Source: Plantibacter sp. Leaf314
GTDB lineage: Bacteria > Actinomycetota > Actinomycetes > Actinomycetales > Microbacteriaceae
DNA: 64,000 bases
Assembly: GCF_001423185.1 (NCBI RefSeq)
Contig: NZ_LMOB01000001.1
Location: 543,374 to 607,373 of the forward strand
Reading direction: 5' to 3'
The notes under the pieces were generated by a model. That model saw only the letters and a program-made list of their open reading frames with translations, searched no databases and had not been told where the DNA came from. This document shows positions 32,655 to 40,756 of this stretch, in pieces. The translations under genes were made by a program, and so were the position numbers. Every line of letters starts with the position of its first letter. The stretch's first letter is position 1.

Positions 32655-33659
32655 ATGACCACCCCCACCCTCAAGCAGTCGCGCGGTCCCGAGTTCACGC
32701 GGATCCTCGGCCTCGGTGCCGCCCGCGGCGACCTCAGCGTCCCGAACGACGACCTCGTCGGTCCGATCAACTCGTCCGACGAGTGGATCCAGCAGCGCAC
32801 CGGCATCGTCACCCGCACCCGGGCGTCGGCCGACGTCAGTGCCGTCGACCTCGCCGCCGAAGCCGGCGCCGAAGCGATCCAGGCGGCGGGGATCGCCCCC
32901 GAGCAGGTCGACCTCGTCCTCATCGCGACGATCAGCAACGTGCAGCAGTCTCCGTCGATGGCCGCGGTCGTCGCCGACCGGGTCGGTGCGAACCCGGCCG
33001 CGGCGTACGACCTCAACGCCGCCTGCGCGGGTTACGCCTACGCCATCGCGCAGGCAGACGCCCTCATCCGCTCGGGGGCGGCGCACTACGCGCTCGTCAT
33101 CGGCGCCGAGAAGCTCTCCGACATCGTCGACCCGACCGACCGCTCCATCTCGTTCCTCCTCGGTGACGGCGCCGGTGCCGCGGTCGTCGGTCCGAGCGAC
33201 TTCCCCGGCATCTCCCCCACGGTCTGGGGTTCCGACGGCTCGAAGGCCGACGCGGTCGGCATGAGTGGCACGCTCACCGAGTTCCGTGACGGCACCGCCG
33301 CCTGGCCGACGCTGCGGCAGGAGGGCCAGACCGTCTTCCGCTGGGCCGTCTGGGAGATGGCCAAGGTCGCCAAGCAGGCGCTCGAAGTCGCCGGCGTCGA
33401 GGCGTCAGACCTGTCCGCGTTCATCCCCCACCAGGCCAACATGCGCATCGTCGACGAGTTCGCCAAGCAGCTGAAGCTGCCGGAGAGCGTCGTCATCGCC
33501 CGCGACATCGAGACCACCGGCAACACCTCGGCGGCATCGATCCCCCTCGCCACCCATCGGCTCCTCCAGGGCCACCCCGAGCTCAGCGGCGGTCTCGCCC
33601 TGCAGATCGGGTTCGGAGCCGGGCTCGTCTTCGGCGCCCAGGTCGTCGTCCTGCCGTAG
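32655..33659 (+). CDS. fabH: Beta-ketoacyl-ACP synthase III
   Basis: 334 residues. Condenses an acyl-CoA primer (often branched in actinobacteria) with malonyl-ACP to start fatty-acid synthesis. The Cys-His-Asn triad is complete: Cys124 in NAACAGYAYA, His259 in IPHQANMRI and Asn290 in TTGNTSAAS. GGAG lies eight bases before the ATG at 32655. It follows fabD by 19 bases and precedes acpP by 59. Confidence 0.97.
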   Translation: MTTPTLKQSRGPEFTRILGLGAARGDLSVPNDDLVGPINSSDEWIQQRTGIVTRTRASADVSAVDLAAEAGAEAIQAAGIAPEQVDLVLIATISNVQQSPSMAAVVADRVGANPAAAYDLNAACAGYAYAIAQADALIRSGAAHYALVIGAEKLSDIVDPTDRSISFLLGDGAGAAVVGPSDFPGISPTVWGSDGSKADAVGMSGTLTEFRDGTAAWPTLRQEGQTVFRWAVWEMAKVAKQALEVAGVEASDLSAFIPHQANMRIVDEFAKQLKLPESVVIARDIETTGNTSAASIPLATHRLLQGHPELSGGLALQIGFGAGLVFGAQVVVLP

Positions 33660-33718
33660 CAGGACGCCCGACGCGACTACACTCGACTACGGTCAAACCT
33701 CACCCAAGGAGTAGAACA

Positions 33719-33967
33719 ATGGCATTGTCCACCGAAGAAGTCCTCGCCGGCCTGGCCGAGCTCATCAACGACGAGACCGGCATCGCGACCGACACCGTCG
33801 AGCTGGACAAGTCCTTCACCGACGACCTCGACATCGACTCGATCTCCATGATGACCATCGTCGTCAACGCGGAGGAGAAGTTCGACGTGAAGATCCCGGA
33901 CGAAGAAGTCAAGAACCTGAAGACCGTCGGCGACGCCGTCGACTTCATCGTCAAGGCTCAGGGCTAG
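33719..33967 (+). CDS. acpP: Acyl carrier protein
   Basis: 82 residues, strongly acidic, four-helix carrier. Ser41 in DLDIDSISMM is the 4'-phosphopantetheine site. It carries growing acyl chains between FabD, FabH and FabF. AAGGAG lies upstream of the ATG. A bulged hairpin (33980-34020) right after the stop may reduce readthrough into fabF, keeping ACP in excess. Confidence 0.97.
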   Translation: MALSTEEVLAGLAELINDETGIATDTVELDKSFTDDLDIDSISMMTIVVNAEEKFDVKIPDEEVKNLKTVGDAVDFIVKAQG

Positions 33968-33979
33968 TCCCAGCGCAGT

Positions 33980-34020
33980 GCTGAAGGGTCGGCCGGCATC
34001 TGGCCGACCGGCCCTTCAGC
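33980..34020 (+). terminator. Hairpin between acpP and fabF (partial terminator or processing site)
   Basis: GCTGAAGGG (33980-33988) pairs with CCCTTCAGC (34012-34020), and TCGGCC pairs with GGCCGA inside it, with a four-base bulge on the right. No T-run follows. It starts 13 bases after the acpP stop and probably attenuates or stabilises transcripts rather than stopping them fully. Confidence 0.6.
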
Positions 34021-34107
34021 GTTCGAGACGGCTGCTCCGTCCGAACACGGACTCGACCGCCGCAGGGTTCGGGATCCCCTCGTCATCTCCACAGAAGGTT
34101 TGACTCA

Positions 34108-35346
34108 ATGACCACCAAACGCATCGTCATCACCGGCATCGGTGCCACCACCCCGCTCGGTGGCAACGCCACCGACTCCTGGGACAACCTCCTCGCAGGC
34201 AAGAGCGGCGCGAGCCGCCTCGAGCAGCCGTGGGCCGAGGAGCTCGAACTGCCGGTGCGCTTCGCCGCGCAGGCCGCCGTCCCGACCGCGGACGTCCTCG
34301 ACCGCCGCGAGGTCAAGCGACTCGACCCGTCGAGCCAGTTCGCGCTCATCGCCGCTCGCGAGGCCTGGCAGGACGCCGGAGCTCCCGAGGTCGACCCCGA
34401 ACGACTGCTCGTCGACTGGGCCACCGGCATCGGTGGCGTCTGGACGCTCCTCGACGCCTGGGACACCCTGCGCGAGAAGGGCCCGCGTCGTGTCCTCCCG
34501 ATGACGGTCCCGATGCTCATGCCGAACGGCCCTGCTGCGGCGATCGGCATGGACCTCGGCGCCCGCGGCGGAGAGCGCACCGTCGTCTCGGCCTGCGCCT
34601 CCAGCACCGAGTCCCTCGCCAACGCCTACGACCATCTCCAGGCAGGCCTGGCGGACATCGTCGTCGCCGGTGGGTCCGAGGCCGCGATCCACCCGCTCCC
34701 CCTCGCCTCCTTCGCCGCCATGCAGGCGTTGTCGAAGCGGAACGACGACCCCGCCATCGCCTCGCGTCCCTACGACGTCGACCGCGACGGTTTCGTCCTC
34801 GGCGAAGGGGCAGCAGCCCTCATCGTCGAGACCGAGGAGCACGCCAAGGCCCGCGGAGCCCGCATCTACGCCGAGCTCCTCGGCGGTGCGGTCACGAGCG
34901 ACGCTTACCACATCACCGCCCCCGACCCTGAGGGTTCCGCTGCTGCCCGCGCCATGCGCGCAGCGGTGGAGAACGGTGGAGCGTCGCTCGACGAGGTGGT
35001 GCACGTCAACGCGCACGCCACGAGCACGCCGGTCGGCGACATCGCGGAGTACAACGCGCTCCGTCGCGTCTTCGGAGCTCAGCTCGACCAGATCGCGGTG
35101 ACGGCCACCAAGGCGTCCACCGGACACCTGCTCGGCGGCGCCGGCGCGATCGAGGCCGCGTACACGGCTCTCGCCCTGCACCACCGGGTCATCCCGCCGA
35201 CCATCAACCTCGACAACCAGGACCCGGAGATCCCGCTCGACGTCGTGACATCTCCGCGCGAACTCGGCTCCGGCGACCTGCTGGCGATCAGCAACTCCTT
35301 CGGCTTCGGCGGGCACAACGCCGTCGTCGCCTTCCGGAGCTACTGA
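34108..35346 (+). CDS. fabF: Beta-ketoacyl-ACP synthase II
   Basis: 412 residues. Elongates acyl-ACP by condensation with malonyl-ACP. Catalytic residues Cys163 (SACASS), His303 (NAHATSTPVGD), Lys335 and His340 (ATKASTGHLLGGAGA) are all present, with the GFGGHN loop at the end. GAAGG precedes the ATG. Last gene of the fab unit, followed by a strong terminator. Confidence 0.96.
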   Translation: MTTKRIVITGIGATTPLGGNATDSWDNLLAGKSGASRLEQPWAEELELPVRFAAQAAVPTADVLDRREVKRLDPSSQFALIAAREAWQDAGAPEVDPERLLVDWATGIGGVWTLLDAWDTLREKGPRRVLPMTVPMLMPNGPAAAIGMDLGARGGERTVVSACASSTESLANAYDHLQAGLADIVVAGGSEAAIHPLPLASFAAMQALSKRNDDPAIASRPYDVDRDGFVLGEGAAALIVETEEHAKARGARIYAELLGGAVTSDAYHITAPDPEGSAAARAMRAAVENGGASLDEVVHVNAHATSTPVGDIAEYNALRRVFGAQLDQIAVTATKASTGHLLGGAGAIEAAYTALALHHRVIPPTINLDNQDPEIPLDVVTSPRELGSGDLLAISNSFGFGGHNAVVAFRSY

Positions 35347-35353
35347 GCCGACG

Positions 35354-35396
35354 ACGACGAAGGGCCGTGGTGCACTGCACCACGGCCCTCCGTCGT
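35354..35396 (+). terminator. Terminator of the fab operon
   Basis: AGGGCCGTGGTGCA (35361-35374) and TGCACCACGGCCCT (35376-35389) are perfect complements. The stem extends outward with ACGACG/CGTCGT after one mismatch and ends near TT, about eight bases after the fabF stop. Confidence 0.82.
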
Positions 35397-35533
35397 TCCG
35401 TGAGCAGGGTGCCTCGTTTCGTCACCTCGTGTCTGCCGGGACGGATCACCGACCTCGCACGGTCCACGCCACGTGGACACCCTGTCGTCAGTGTTGAATT
35501 GTCTGCGCGACGTCGCCGTGCAGGTGGGCCGGT

Positions 35534-36037
35534 TCAGCCCACGTTGTGGAGCCAGATGACGGAGGACCCGTCACCGGCGTGGCGGAAGGGCTCGAGTTCG
35601 TCGTCCCACGGCTGGCCGAGGGCGACGCGGAGCTCCCGCTGCAATTCCGAGGCGTTCCCCGACGCGACCTCCATCGCGTAGCGGATGCGGTCCTCAGGCA
35701 CGACGACGTTGCCGATGCTGTCGGTCTGCGCGTAGAAGATACCTAGATCAGGGGTGTGCATCCAGCGTGCGCCGTCGACGCCCTGAGCTGGATCCTCACT
35801 CACCTCGTAGCGGAGGTGCTCCCAGCCACGCAGAGCGGAGGCGAGAGCGGCACCGGTTCCGTGCGGGCCCTCCCAGAAGACCTCGGCGCGCTGGGCTCCG
35901 CGGAGGATCGGCTGATCTTCCCAATCGAAGCTGATGGCGCGACCAAGTGCGCGACCTGCCGCCCATTCGAGGTGCGGGCAGAGCGCGCGAGGCGAGGAGT
36001 GCACGAACAGCACACCCTTCGTCATCGGTGTCGACAT
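35534..36037 (-). CDS. DUF3145 domain protein
   Basis: 167 residues, a conserved actinobacterial protein of unknown function often found behind the fab operon. Recognisable are KGVLFVHSSPRALCPHLEWA, ISFDWEDQP and the closing WDDELEPFRHAG. No membrane segment. GGAGGAAT lies directly upstream of ATG 36037, and the promoter at 36156-36185 is well formed. The location suggests a link with lipid metabolism, but nothing in the sequence shows it. Confidence 0.9.
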   Translation of the reverse strand: MSTPMTKGVLFVHSSPRALCPHLEWAAGRALGRAISFDWEDQPILRGAQRAEVFWEGPHGTGAALASALRGWEHLRYEVSEDPAQGVDGARWMHTPDLGIFYAQTDSIGNVVVPEDRIRYAMEVASGNASELQRELRVALGQPWDDELEPFRHAGDGSSVIWLHNVG

Positions 36038-36155
36038 GATTCCTCCACTGCGTCCGGGTGCGTCTTCCCCAACGACCCATGCAGTGTGATCCATGTCGGT
36101 GTCCGGCGAACCGGACCTCCGTGTATGCAGTTGTTCGACTCTCGCCGATACGAGC

Positions 36156-36185
36156 ATTATGCCCCAAGACCTGGAGAAATGACAA
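36156..36185 (-). promoter_or_regulatory. Promoter of the DUF3145 gene
   Basis: On the minus strand TTGTCA (36180-36185) is followed after 18 bases by CATAAT (36156-36161), a near-consensus sigma-A promoter about 110 bases before the ATG. The leader contains the hairpin GTCCGG-CGAA-CCGGAC (36101-36116). Confidence 0.6.
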
Positions 36186-36252
36186 CCGTGTCGTTCCCAG
36201 TACGCTGGTTCTGGAGCGGAGTCGGCGCGCGCCGAACCGGGATGGAGCGGTG

Positions 36253-37155
36253 ATGCACGAGGCCCTCGCGATCGACATCGGCGGGACGAAGGTGGAAGCC
36301 GCAGTGGTCGACACCGACGGACGGATCGTGTCCGGCACCCGGTTCCGTGGAGCGACGGGTCCTCTCGCGAGCCGCGCGGAGCTCGAAGCGACGATCATCG
36401 CGACCGCTGAGCGGAGCGTCACCGCGCACGAAGGATCCGTCGTCGGCGTCGGCATCGGTTCGGCGGGCCCGATCGGGACGACCGACGGCACCATCTCGCC
36501 GATCAACCTGCCGCGGCTTGCGGCCTTCCGGGTGGCCGAGGCCGTTCGGCGGTTCACGACCGCTCCGGTGGAACTCCGCTTGGACGGCACCTGCATCGCT
36601 CTGGCCGAGCACTGGCAGGGTGCACTCCGAGGCACGGAGAACGGCATGGGCATCGTGGTCTCGACGGGCATCGGAGGCGGGATCATCCTCGGATCCCGGC
36701 TCATCGCCGGCGCCTCCGGCAACGCGGGGCACCTCGGCCAGATGCAGCTCCGTCGGCGGGAGCCGGATGCGGCCGGCGCACCGTGGACGCTCGAAGGCAT
36801 CGCTTCCGGAACGGCGACCGTCGCTTGGGCTCGCGCCCAGGGGTGGACCGGATCGACGGGCGAGGAGCTCGGCGCGGACGCGGCTGCGGGAACGGACGTC
36901 GCGGTCCGCGCGATCCGCCGCTCAGCCGAGGCGGTGGGCGAAGCGCTCTGCAGTATCACGACGCTGCTCGATCTGGAACGCGTCGCCGTCGGCGGCGGGT
37001 TCTCCCGGGTCTCCCCCGACTACCTCGACCTCGTCCAGGAGTCGGCGACCGCCTCGGCGCTGCACGACTACGCCCGGAAGCTGCGTGTCGTCCGGTCCGG
37101 GCTCGATGCCGACGGCCCCCTGATCGGCGCCGCGGCCCTCGTACTCAGACCCTGA
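36253..37155 (+). CDS. ROK family sugar kinase
   Basis: 300 residues with the ROK ATP site DIGGTK (8-13) and the STGIGGGIILG segment. It phosphorylates a hexose such as glucose or an N-acetylated sugar. The usual ROK zinc motif (C-X-C-G-X2-G-C) after GHLGQM is missing: the region reads QLRRREPDAAGAPWTLEG with no cysteine. This is unusual and may mean a structural change or another metal-free solution. ATG 36253 follows GGAGCG. No sugar transporter lies nearby, so the substrate is open. Confidence 0.88.
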   Translation: MHEALAIDIGGTKVEAAVVDTDGRIVSGTRFRGATGPLASRAELEATIIATAERSVTAHEGSVVGVGIGSAGPIGTTDGTISPINLPRLAAFRVAEAVRRFTTAPVELRLDGTCIALAEHWQGALRGTENGMGIVVSTGIGGGIILGSRLIAGASGNAGHLGQMQLRRREPDAAGAPWTLEGIASGTATVAWARAQGWTGSTGEELGADAAAGTDVAVRAIRRSAEAVGEALCSITTLLDLERVAVGGGFSRVSPDYLDLVQESATASALHDYARKLRVVRSGLDADGPLIGAAALVLRP

Positions 37156-37189
37156 CCCGATCGAGCCCGGACCTCGAGCTCGCCCATCC

Positions 37190-37255
37190 CGGTCCCTGAG
37201 CCTCTCGACGGGCACCCAGCGACAAGCCGAGACACCGAAGAGGGCTCAGGGACCG
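37190..37255. repeat. REP-like palindrome
   Basis: CGGTCCCTGAGCC (37190-37202) and GGCTCAGGGACCG (37243-37255) are exact complements around a 40-base loop that starts TCTCGACGGG. This resembles the GGTCCCTGAGC-type extragenic palindromes common in Micrococcales genomes. It lies between the ROK gene and the tRNA and may also terminate the ROK transcript. Confidence 0.65.
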
Positions 37256-37263
37256 ATTCACGG

Positions 37264-37338
37264 TAGGGCGGGTGGGACTTGAACCCACGCATCGTTCGGT
37301 TATGAGCCGAATGCCTTCACCAGCTTGGCTACCGCCCC
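37264..37338 (-). tRNA. tRNA with anticodon CAU (tRNA-Met elongator or tRNA-Ile2)
   Basis: On the minus strand: acceptor GGGGCGG/CCGCCCT (first pair G-U), U8, D-arm around AGCCAAGCTGGTGAAGGCA, anticodon stem TTCGG/CCGAA with loop CTCATAA (anticodon CAT), T-stem GTGGG/CCCAC with TTCAAGT loop, and discriminator A. CCA is not fully encoded (CCG follows). The anticodon stem lacks the GGG/CCC pairs of initiator tRNA, so it is an elongator Met or a lysidine-modified Ile tRNA. Confidence 0.9.
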
Positions 37339-37378
37339 GTGCGGAACCCAGTGTACCGAGAGAGCGGGGCGGCGGGCT

Positions 37379-38659
37379 TCAGTCCTGCGAGTCTTCGCGC
37401 TCGGCGCCGGCGGTGTGACGCTCGGTGGTCGGATCGACGATCTGCTCACCGCGGTACAGGGCTTCGAAGGTGTCGAGGGTGCGTTCGATGTCGTGTGCGG
37501 AGACGAGCTCGAGCGAGGCGTCCTGCATCCGGCGGTACTCTTCGTCCGACGCGCGGAGCACCGTCGTGAGTCGCTCCGCCAGCTGGTCGACGTTGCCGGG
37601 CTCGAACAGGTAACCGTTGACCTGGTCATGCACGAGGTGCGGCAGCGCCATCGCGTCCGCCGCGACGACGGGCAGCCCGGACGCCATGGCCTCCATCGTC
37701 GCGATGCTCTGCAGCTCCGCGATGGACGGCATCGCGAAGACCGTGGCGTTGGTGTACGCACGCTTGACGTCGTCGTCGGACACCTTGCCGAGGAAGCGGA
37801 CGCGATCGCCGAGACCGAGCTGCTGCGTCAGCTGCTCGAGGTTCTTGGCCTGGTCGCCGCCGCCGATGACGTCGACGAAGGCGTCGAGTTCCTTCGGGAT
37901 CTTCGTGAGCGCCCGGAGGAGCACGTCGATCTGCTTCTCGCTCGTGATGCGGCCGACGAAGAGGATGGTGTTGCGCTTCCGCGGTTCGAACGACGGCGTG
38001 TACTGGCCCGCCTCGATGCCGCAGGAGATCGCGTGCACCCCGGTGAGCCCGCTGAACTGTTCGAGGAAGTCGGCCGCCTTGCGGGTCGGCGTCGTCACCG
38101 CGAAGGCCCGGTCGAACACGCGACGAGCCGCAGCCCACTGCGTGCGGATGAGCCACTCCTGGGTGCGCTCGGGGATGACGGTGAAGTCGAGGATGTTGTC
38201 GGGCATGATGTGGTTCGTCGCCACCATGCGGATCCCGCGCTGTTCCGCCTCGATCGACAGGCCGCGACCCACGACGACGTGCGACTGCAGGTGCACCACG
38301 TCCGGCTTCACCCGGTCGAGGATCTTCCGGGCGTTCCGTCGCGAGGTCCACGGCATCGCGAAGCGCAGCCAGTCGTGCGGGTACCAGCGGAGGCTGAAGA
38401 GCCGGTGCGCGGTCATCGTCTGACCCTCGTGGGTCTCCTTCCACGTGCCGAACCGGCGCGATCCGGCAGGGGCGACGATGTGGACGTCGTGCCCACGGCG
38501 GACGAGGCCGGCGGCGAGGCGCTCGGCGAAACGCGCCGCGCCGTTGACGTCGGGCGAGAAGGTGTCGGCACCGATGACGACCTTCAACGGCCGACGGGTG
38601 TCGGAGGGCGTCGTCGCGTCGGACGGCGTCACGAGGTGCTGGTCGTCTGGAGAAGTCAA
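37379..38659 (-). CDS. GT4 family glycosyltransferase
   Basis: 426-residue GT-B enzyme. N-terminal acceptor half begins KVVIGADTFSPDVNGAARFAERLAAGL; C-terminal donor half has FVGRITSEKQIDVLLRAL and the EX7E-type motif PSIAELQSIATMEAMASG. It resembles actinobacterial alpha-mannosyltransferases acting on phosphatidylinositol or diacylglycerol lipids (PimB/MgtA group), which would place it at the inner membrane face. Acceptor and sugar cannot be read. The N-terminal 25 residues are Ser/Thr-rich and may be a later start. Confidence 0.87.
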   Translation of the reverse strand: MTSPDDQHLVTPSDATTPSDTRRPLKVVIGADTFSPDVNGAARFAERLAAGLVRRGHDVHIVAPAGSRRFGTWKETHEGQTMTAHRLFSLRWYPHDWLRFAMPWTSRRNARKILDRVKPDVVHLQSHVVVGRGLSIEAEQRGIRMVATNHIMPDNILDFTVIPERTQEWLIRTQWAAARRVFDRAFAVTTPTRKAADFLEQFSGLTGVHAISCGIEAGQYTPSFEPRKRNTILFVGRITSEKQIDVLLRALTKIPKELDAFVDVIGGGDQAKNLEQLTQQLGLGDRVRFLGKVSDDDVKRAYTNATVFAMPSIAELQSIATMEAMASGLPVVAADAMALPHLVHDQVNGYLFEPGNVDQLAERLTTVLRASDEEYRRMQDASLELVSAHDIERTLDTFEALYRGEQIVDPTTERHTAGAEREDSQD

Positions 38660-38780
38660 GGTGTCGGTGATTCCTCTGTGCTTGGCCAGTGATGTGCGGT
38701 GCGCGGGCGGTGCTCACGACCCGGTTGCGGCGCGGAACGCCATGGCCCAGCATACCTGCCGCCCGTTCCGCCTCCAGGGC

Positions 38781-39761
38781 TCAGGCTGGCGCGTCGCCGG
38801 TCGCGAGCGCCTTCGCCGCGGCTGCCGCGGCCGGCGTCTGGCTGACCTGCGGGTGGTGGCGGGCCAGCTGGAACACGCCCCAGACGGCGATCGCGCCGGC
38901 CACGACGAAGCCGAACCCGGCCCAGAACGGGGCGTTGCTCGCCTCCCCCAACACGATGATGCCGATGCCGACGGCGATCATCGGATCGATCACGGTGAGC
39001 CCGGCGATGACGAGGTCGGGCGGGCCCGAGGAATACGCGGTCTGCACGAAGTACCCGCCGAGCGCACTGGCGGCGACGAGGCCCAGCCCGCACAGCACCG
39101 TGAGCCAGTCGAACTCGCCCTGCTGTAGGCGACCGATGATGACCTTCGCGAGGGTCGCGACGAACCCGTAGAGGACGCCCGTCCCGACGATGTAGAAGAT
39201 GGCGGTGAAGCGCGCGCGGAACAGCACGAAACCGAGACCGAAGGCGAGCAACACCACGCCCAGCATGACGAGGATCGTGATGAGCTCGGACTCCGTGATC
39301 CGATGCTCGCCGGTGAAGATCGCCGCGATGGTGACGAACAGTCCGACGCCGCCGACGCAGGCGACGATGGCGACCACGGAGCGGCGGTTCAACCGCACCC
39401 CGCTGATGCGGCTGTTGACGACCGCCGTGATCACGAGGGCGACCGCCCCGAGCGGCTGGACGAGGGTGATCGGTGCGAGCGACAGGCTCCCGAGCTGCAG
39501 CACGATCGCGAGCCCGAGCATGACGGTTCCGGTCACCCATGACGGCCGACCGAGGAGTGCGAGGAGCTGGGCCAGGTTGAGACCGGAGGTGGCGTCGGTG
39601 CCGCTCGACGACTCGACCTTGGCGACACCCCGGTGCTGGAGCTGCGCGCCGAGGGAGAGGAAGACGGCTCCCAGGAGCGCGAAGGGGATGCCGAGCAACT
39701 GGGAGGGGTTGCGGGTGAAGTCGTCCGCGAGGTCGGCGATGTCGATGGCGGCAGGGAACAC
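38781..39761 (-). CDS. DMT superfamily permease (EamA-like)
   Basis: 326-residue membrane protein with about nine to ten helices and two EamA-like halves (first about 25-150, second about 165-300). Marks are LSLGAQLQHRGVAKV, PITLVQPLGAVALVITAVV and PPDLVIAGLTVIDPMIAVGIGIIVLGE. DMT proteins export or exchange small metabolites; the substrate is unknown. It follows the glycosyltransferase in reverse order on the same strand with a 121-base gap, so it may be transcribed ahead of it. Confidence 0.85.
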   Translation of the reverse strand: MFPAAIDIADLADDFTRNPSQLLGIPFALLGAVFLSLGAQLQHRGVAKVESSSGTDATSGLNLAQLLALLGRPSWVTGTVMLGLAIVLQLGSLSLAPITLVQPLGAVALVITAVVNSRISGVRLNRRSVVAIVACVGGVGLFVTIAAIFTGEHRITESELITILVMLGVVLLAFGLGFVLFRARFTAIFYIVGTGVLYGFVATLAKVIIGRLQQGEFDWLTVLCGLGLVAASALGGYFVQTAYSSGPPDLVIAGLTVIDPMIAVGIGIIVLGEASNAPFWAGFGFVVAGAIAVWGVFQLARHHPQVSQTPAAAAAAKALATGDAPA

Positions 39762-39831
39762 GCGTCGAGGCTACCCCGTCGTTCCGCCGATCCCGGCGCG
39801 GCAGGCCGAGCTTGGCGGATAGGCTCGAGCA

Positions 39832-40398
39832 ATGGCAATTCTCGAGATCTGCGTGACCGGCGACCCGGTTCTGCACACCGCCGCCCGGCCGGTCACCGCC
39901 GTGGACGACGAGCTCCGACAGCTCGTCTCCGACATGTACGAGACGATGGACCTGGCACCCGGGGTGGGGCTCGCGGCTCCGCAGGTCGGCGTGCCGCTCC
40001 GGCTCTTCGTCTACAGCTACGAGGACGACGACGGCCTCCCCTGGCGCGGGGTCGCGATCAACCCGGTGCTGTGGATCAGTCCCCCGCCGATCGGTGAACT
40101 CGACGAGGAGGAGGAATCGGAGGGGTGCCTCTCGGTTCCGGGTGAGCGCCACCCACTCAGGCGGTCGGAGGCGGCGATGCTCATCGGCACCGACCTGGAA
40201 GGCGAGCCGGTCGAGTTGCGCGTCGTCGGCTGGCGCGCACGCATCCTGCAGCACGAGTTCGACCACCTCAACGGGATCCTCTACGTCGACCGGCTGGAGC
40301 TCCCGCACTCGCGGCGCGCGGCGAAGGCTATCCGGAAGTCCGGTTGGGGCGTGCCCGGCATCACCTGGCTCCCGGGACGCGACGACCTCGAGGGCTGA
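39832..40398 (+). CDS. def: Peptide deformylase
   Basis: 188 residues. Removes the N-formyl group from nascent proteins. All three motifs are present: GVGLAAPQ (44-51), EGCLSVPG with metal ligand Cys99, and QHEFDHLNG with HEFDH at 141-145. Fe2+ or Zn2+ bound by Cys99, His141 and His145. Single-gene unit ended by the hairpin at 40470-40501. Confidence 0.96.
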   Translation: MAILEICVTGDPVLHTAARPVTAVDDELRQLVSDMYETMDLAPGVGLAAPQVGVPLRLFVYSYEDDDGLPWRGVAINPVLWISPPPIGELDEEEESEGCLSVPGERHPLRRSEAAMLIGTDLEGEPVELRVVGWRARILQHEFDHLNGILYVDRLELPHSRRAAKAIRKSGWGVPGITWLPGRDDLEG

Positions 40399-40469
40399 GC
40401 GGGGCTCCTTCGCCAGCACCGGCTCTCCCCGGTGGCCGACGCTGCCCACGAGCCCGCCCAGGCATGCAA

Positions 40470-40501
40470 CGAGGCCCGAAGAGTGGAGTCTTCGGGCCTC
40501 G
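40470..40501 (+). terminator. Terminator of def
   Basis: CGAGGCCCGAAGA (40470-40482) and TCTTCGGGCCTCG (40489-40501) pair perfectly over 13 bases around GTGGAG, 72 bases after the def stop. Confidence 0.82.
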
Positions 40502-40552
40502 TGGTCAAGTGTACGGCGTCTGAGCGGATTCGTGAAACCGCCCACAACGACA

Positions 40553-40582
40553 CATCCCCCGGTCCTGACGGACCGGGGGATG
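40553..40582 (-). terminator. Terminator of the tRNA-Asn gene
   Basis: CATCCCCCGGTCC (40553-40565) and GGACCGGGGGATG (40570-40582) form a perfect 13-base stem with TGAC loop, eight bases past the tRNA 3' end on the minus strand. Confidence 0.82.
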
Positions 40583-40590
40583 CAGTGCAG

Positions 40591-40663
40591 CTCCTCGAGT
40601 TGGACTCGAACCAACAACCTATCGATTAACAGTCGATTGCTCTGCCAATTGAGCTATCGAGGA
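40591..40663 (-). tRNA. tRNA-Asn (anticodon GUU)
   Basis: On the minus strand: acceptor TCCTCGA/TCGAGGA, D-arm AGCTCAATTGGCAGAGC, anticodon stem ATCGA/TCGAT with loop CTGTTAA (anticodon GTT), T-stem GTTGG/CCAAC with TTCGAGT loop, discriminator G. CCA is not encoded. All four stems pair. Confidence 0.95.
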
Positions 40664-40716
40664 ATACGAGCTCCGACTGGCCGGGGATTCCGGCCTCTGC
40701 GTTGCAGCGCATATCT

Positions 40717-40744
40717 ACTGTAGCAAAGGATTCGTAGACTCCAA
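40717..40744 (-). promoter_or_regulatory. Candidate promoter of tRNA-Asn
   Basis: On the minus strand TTGGAG (40739-40744) and TACAGT (40717-40722) are 16 bases apart, about 54 bases before the mature tRNA 5' end. Confidence 0.42.
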
Positions 40745-40756
40745 ATCGACACGCGA

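Noticed and set aside
36101..36116. GTCCGG-CGAA-CCGGAC hairpin, similar to one at 26866-26880, as a repeated regulatory element
   Set aside because: Both are short GC stems with a CGAA tetraloop in different contexts; at this GC content the similarity can be chance.
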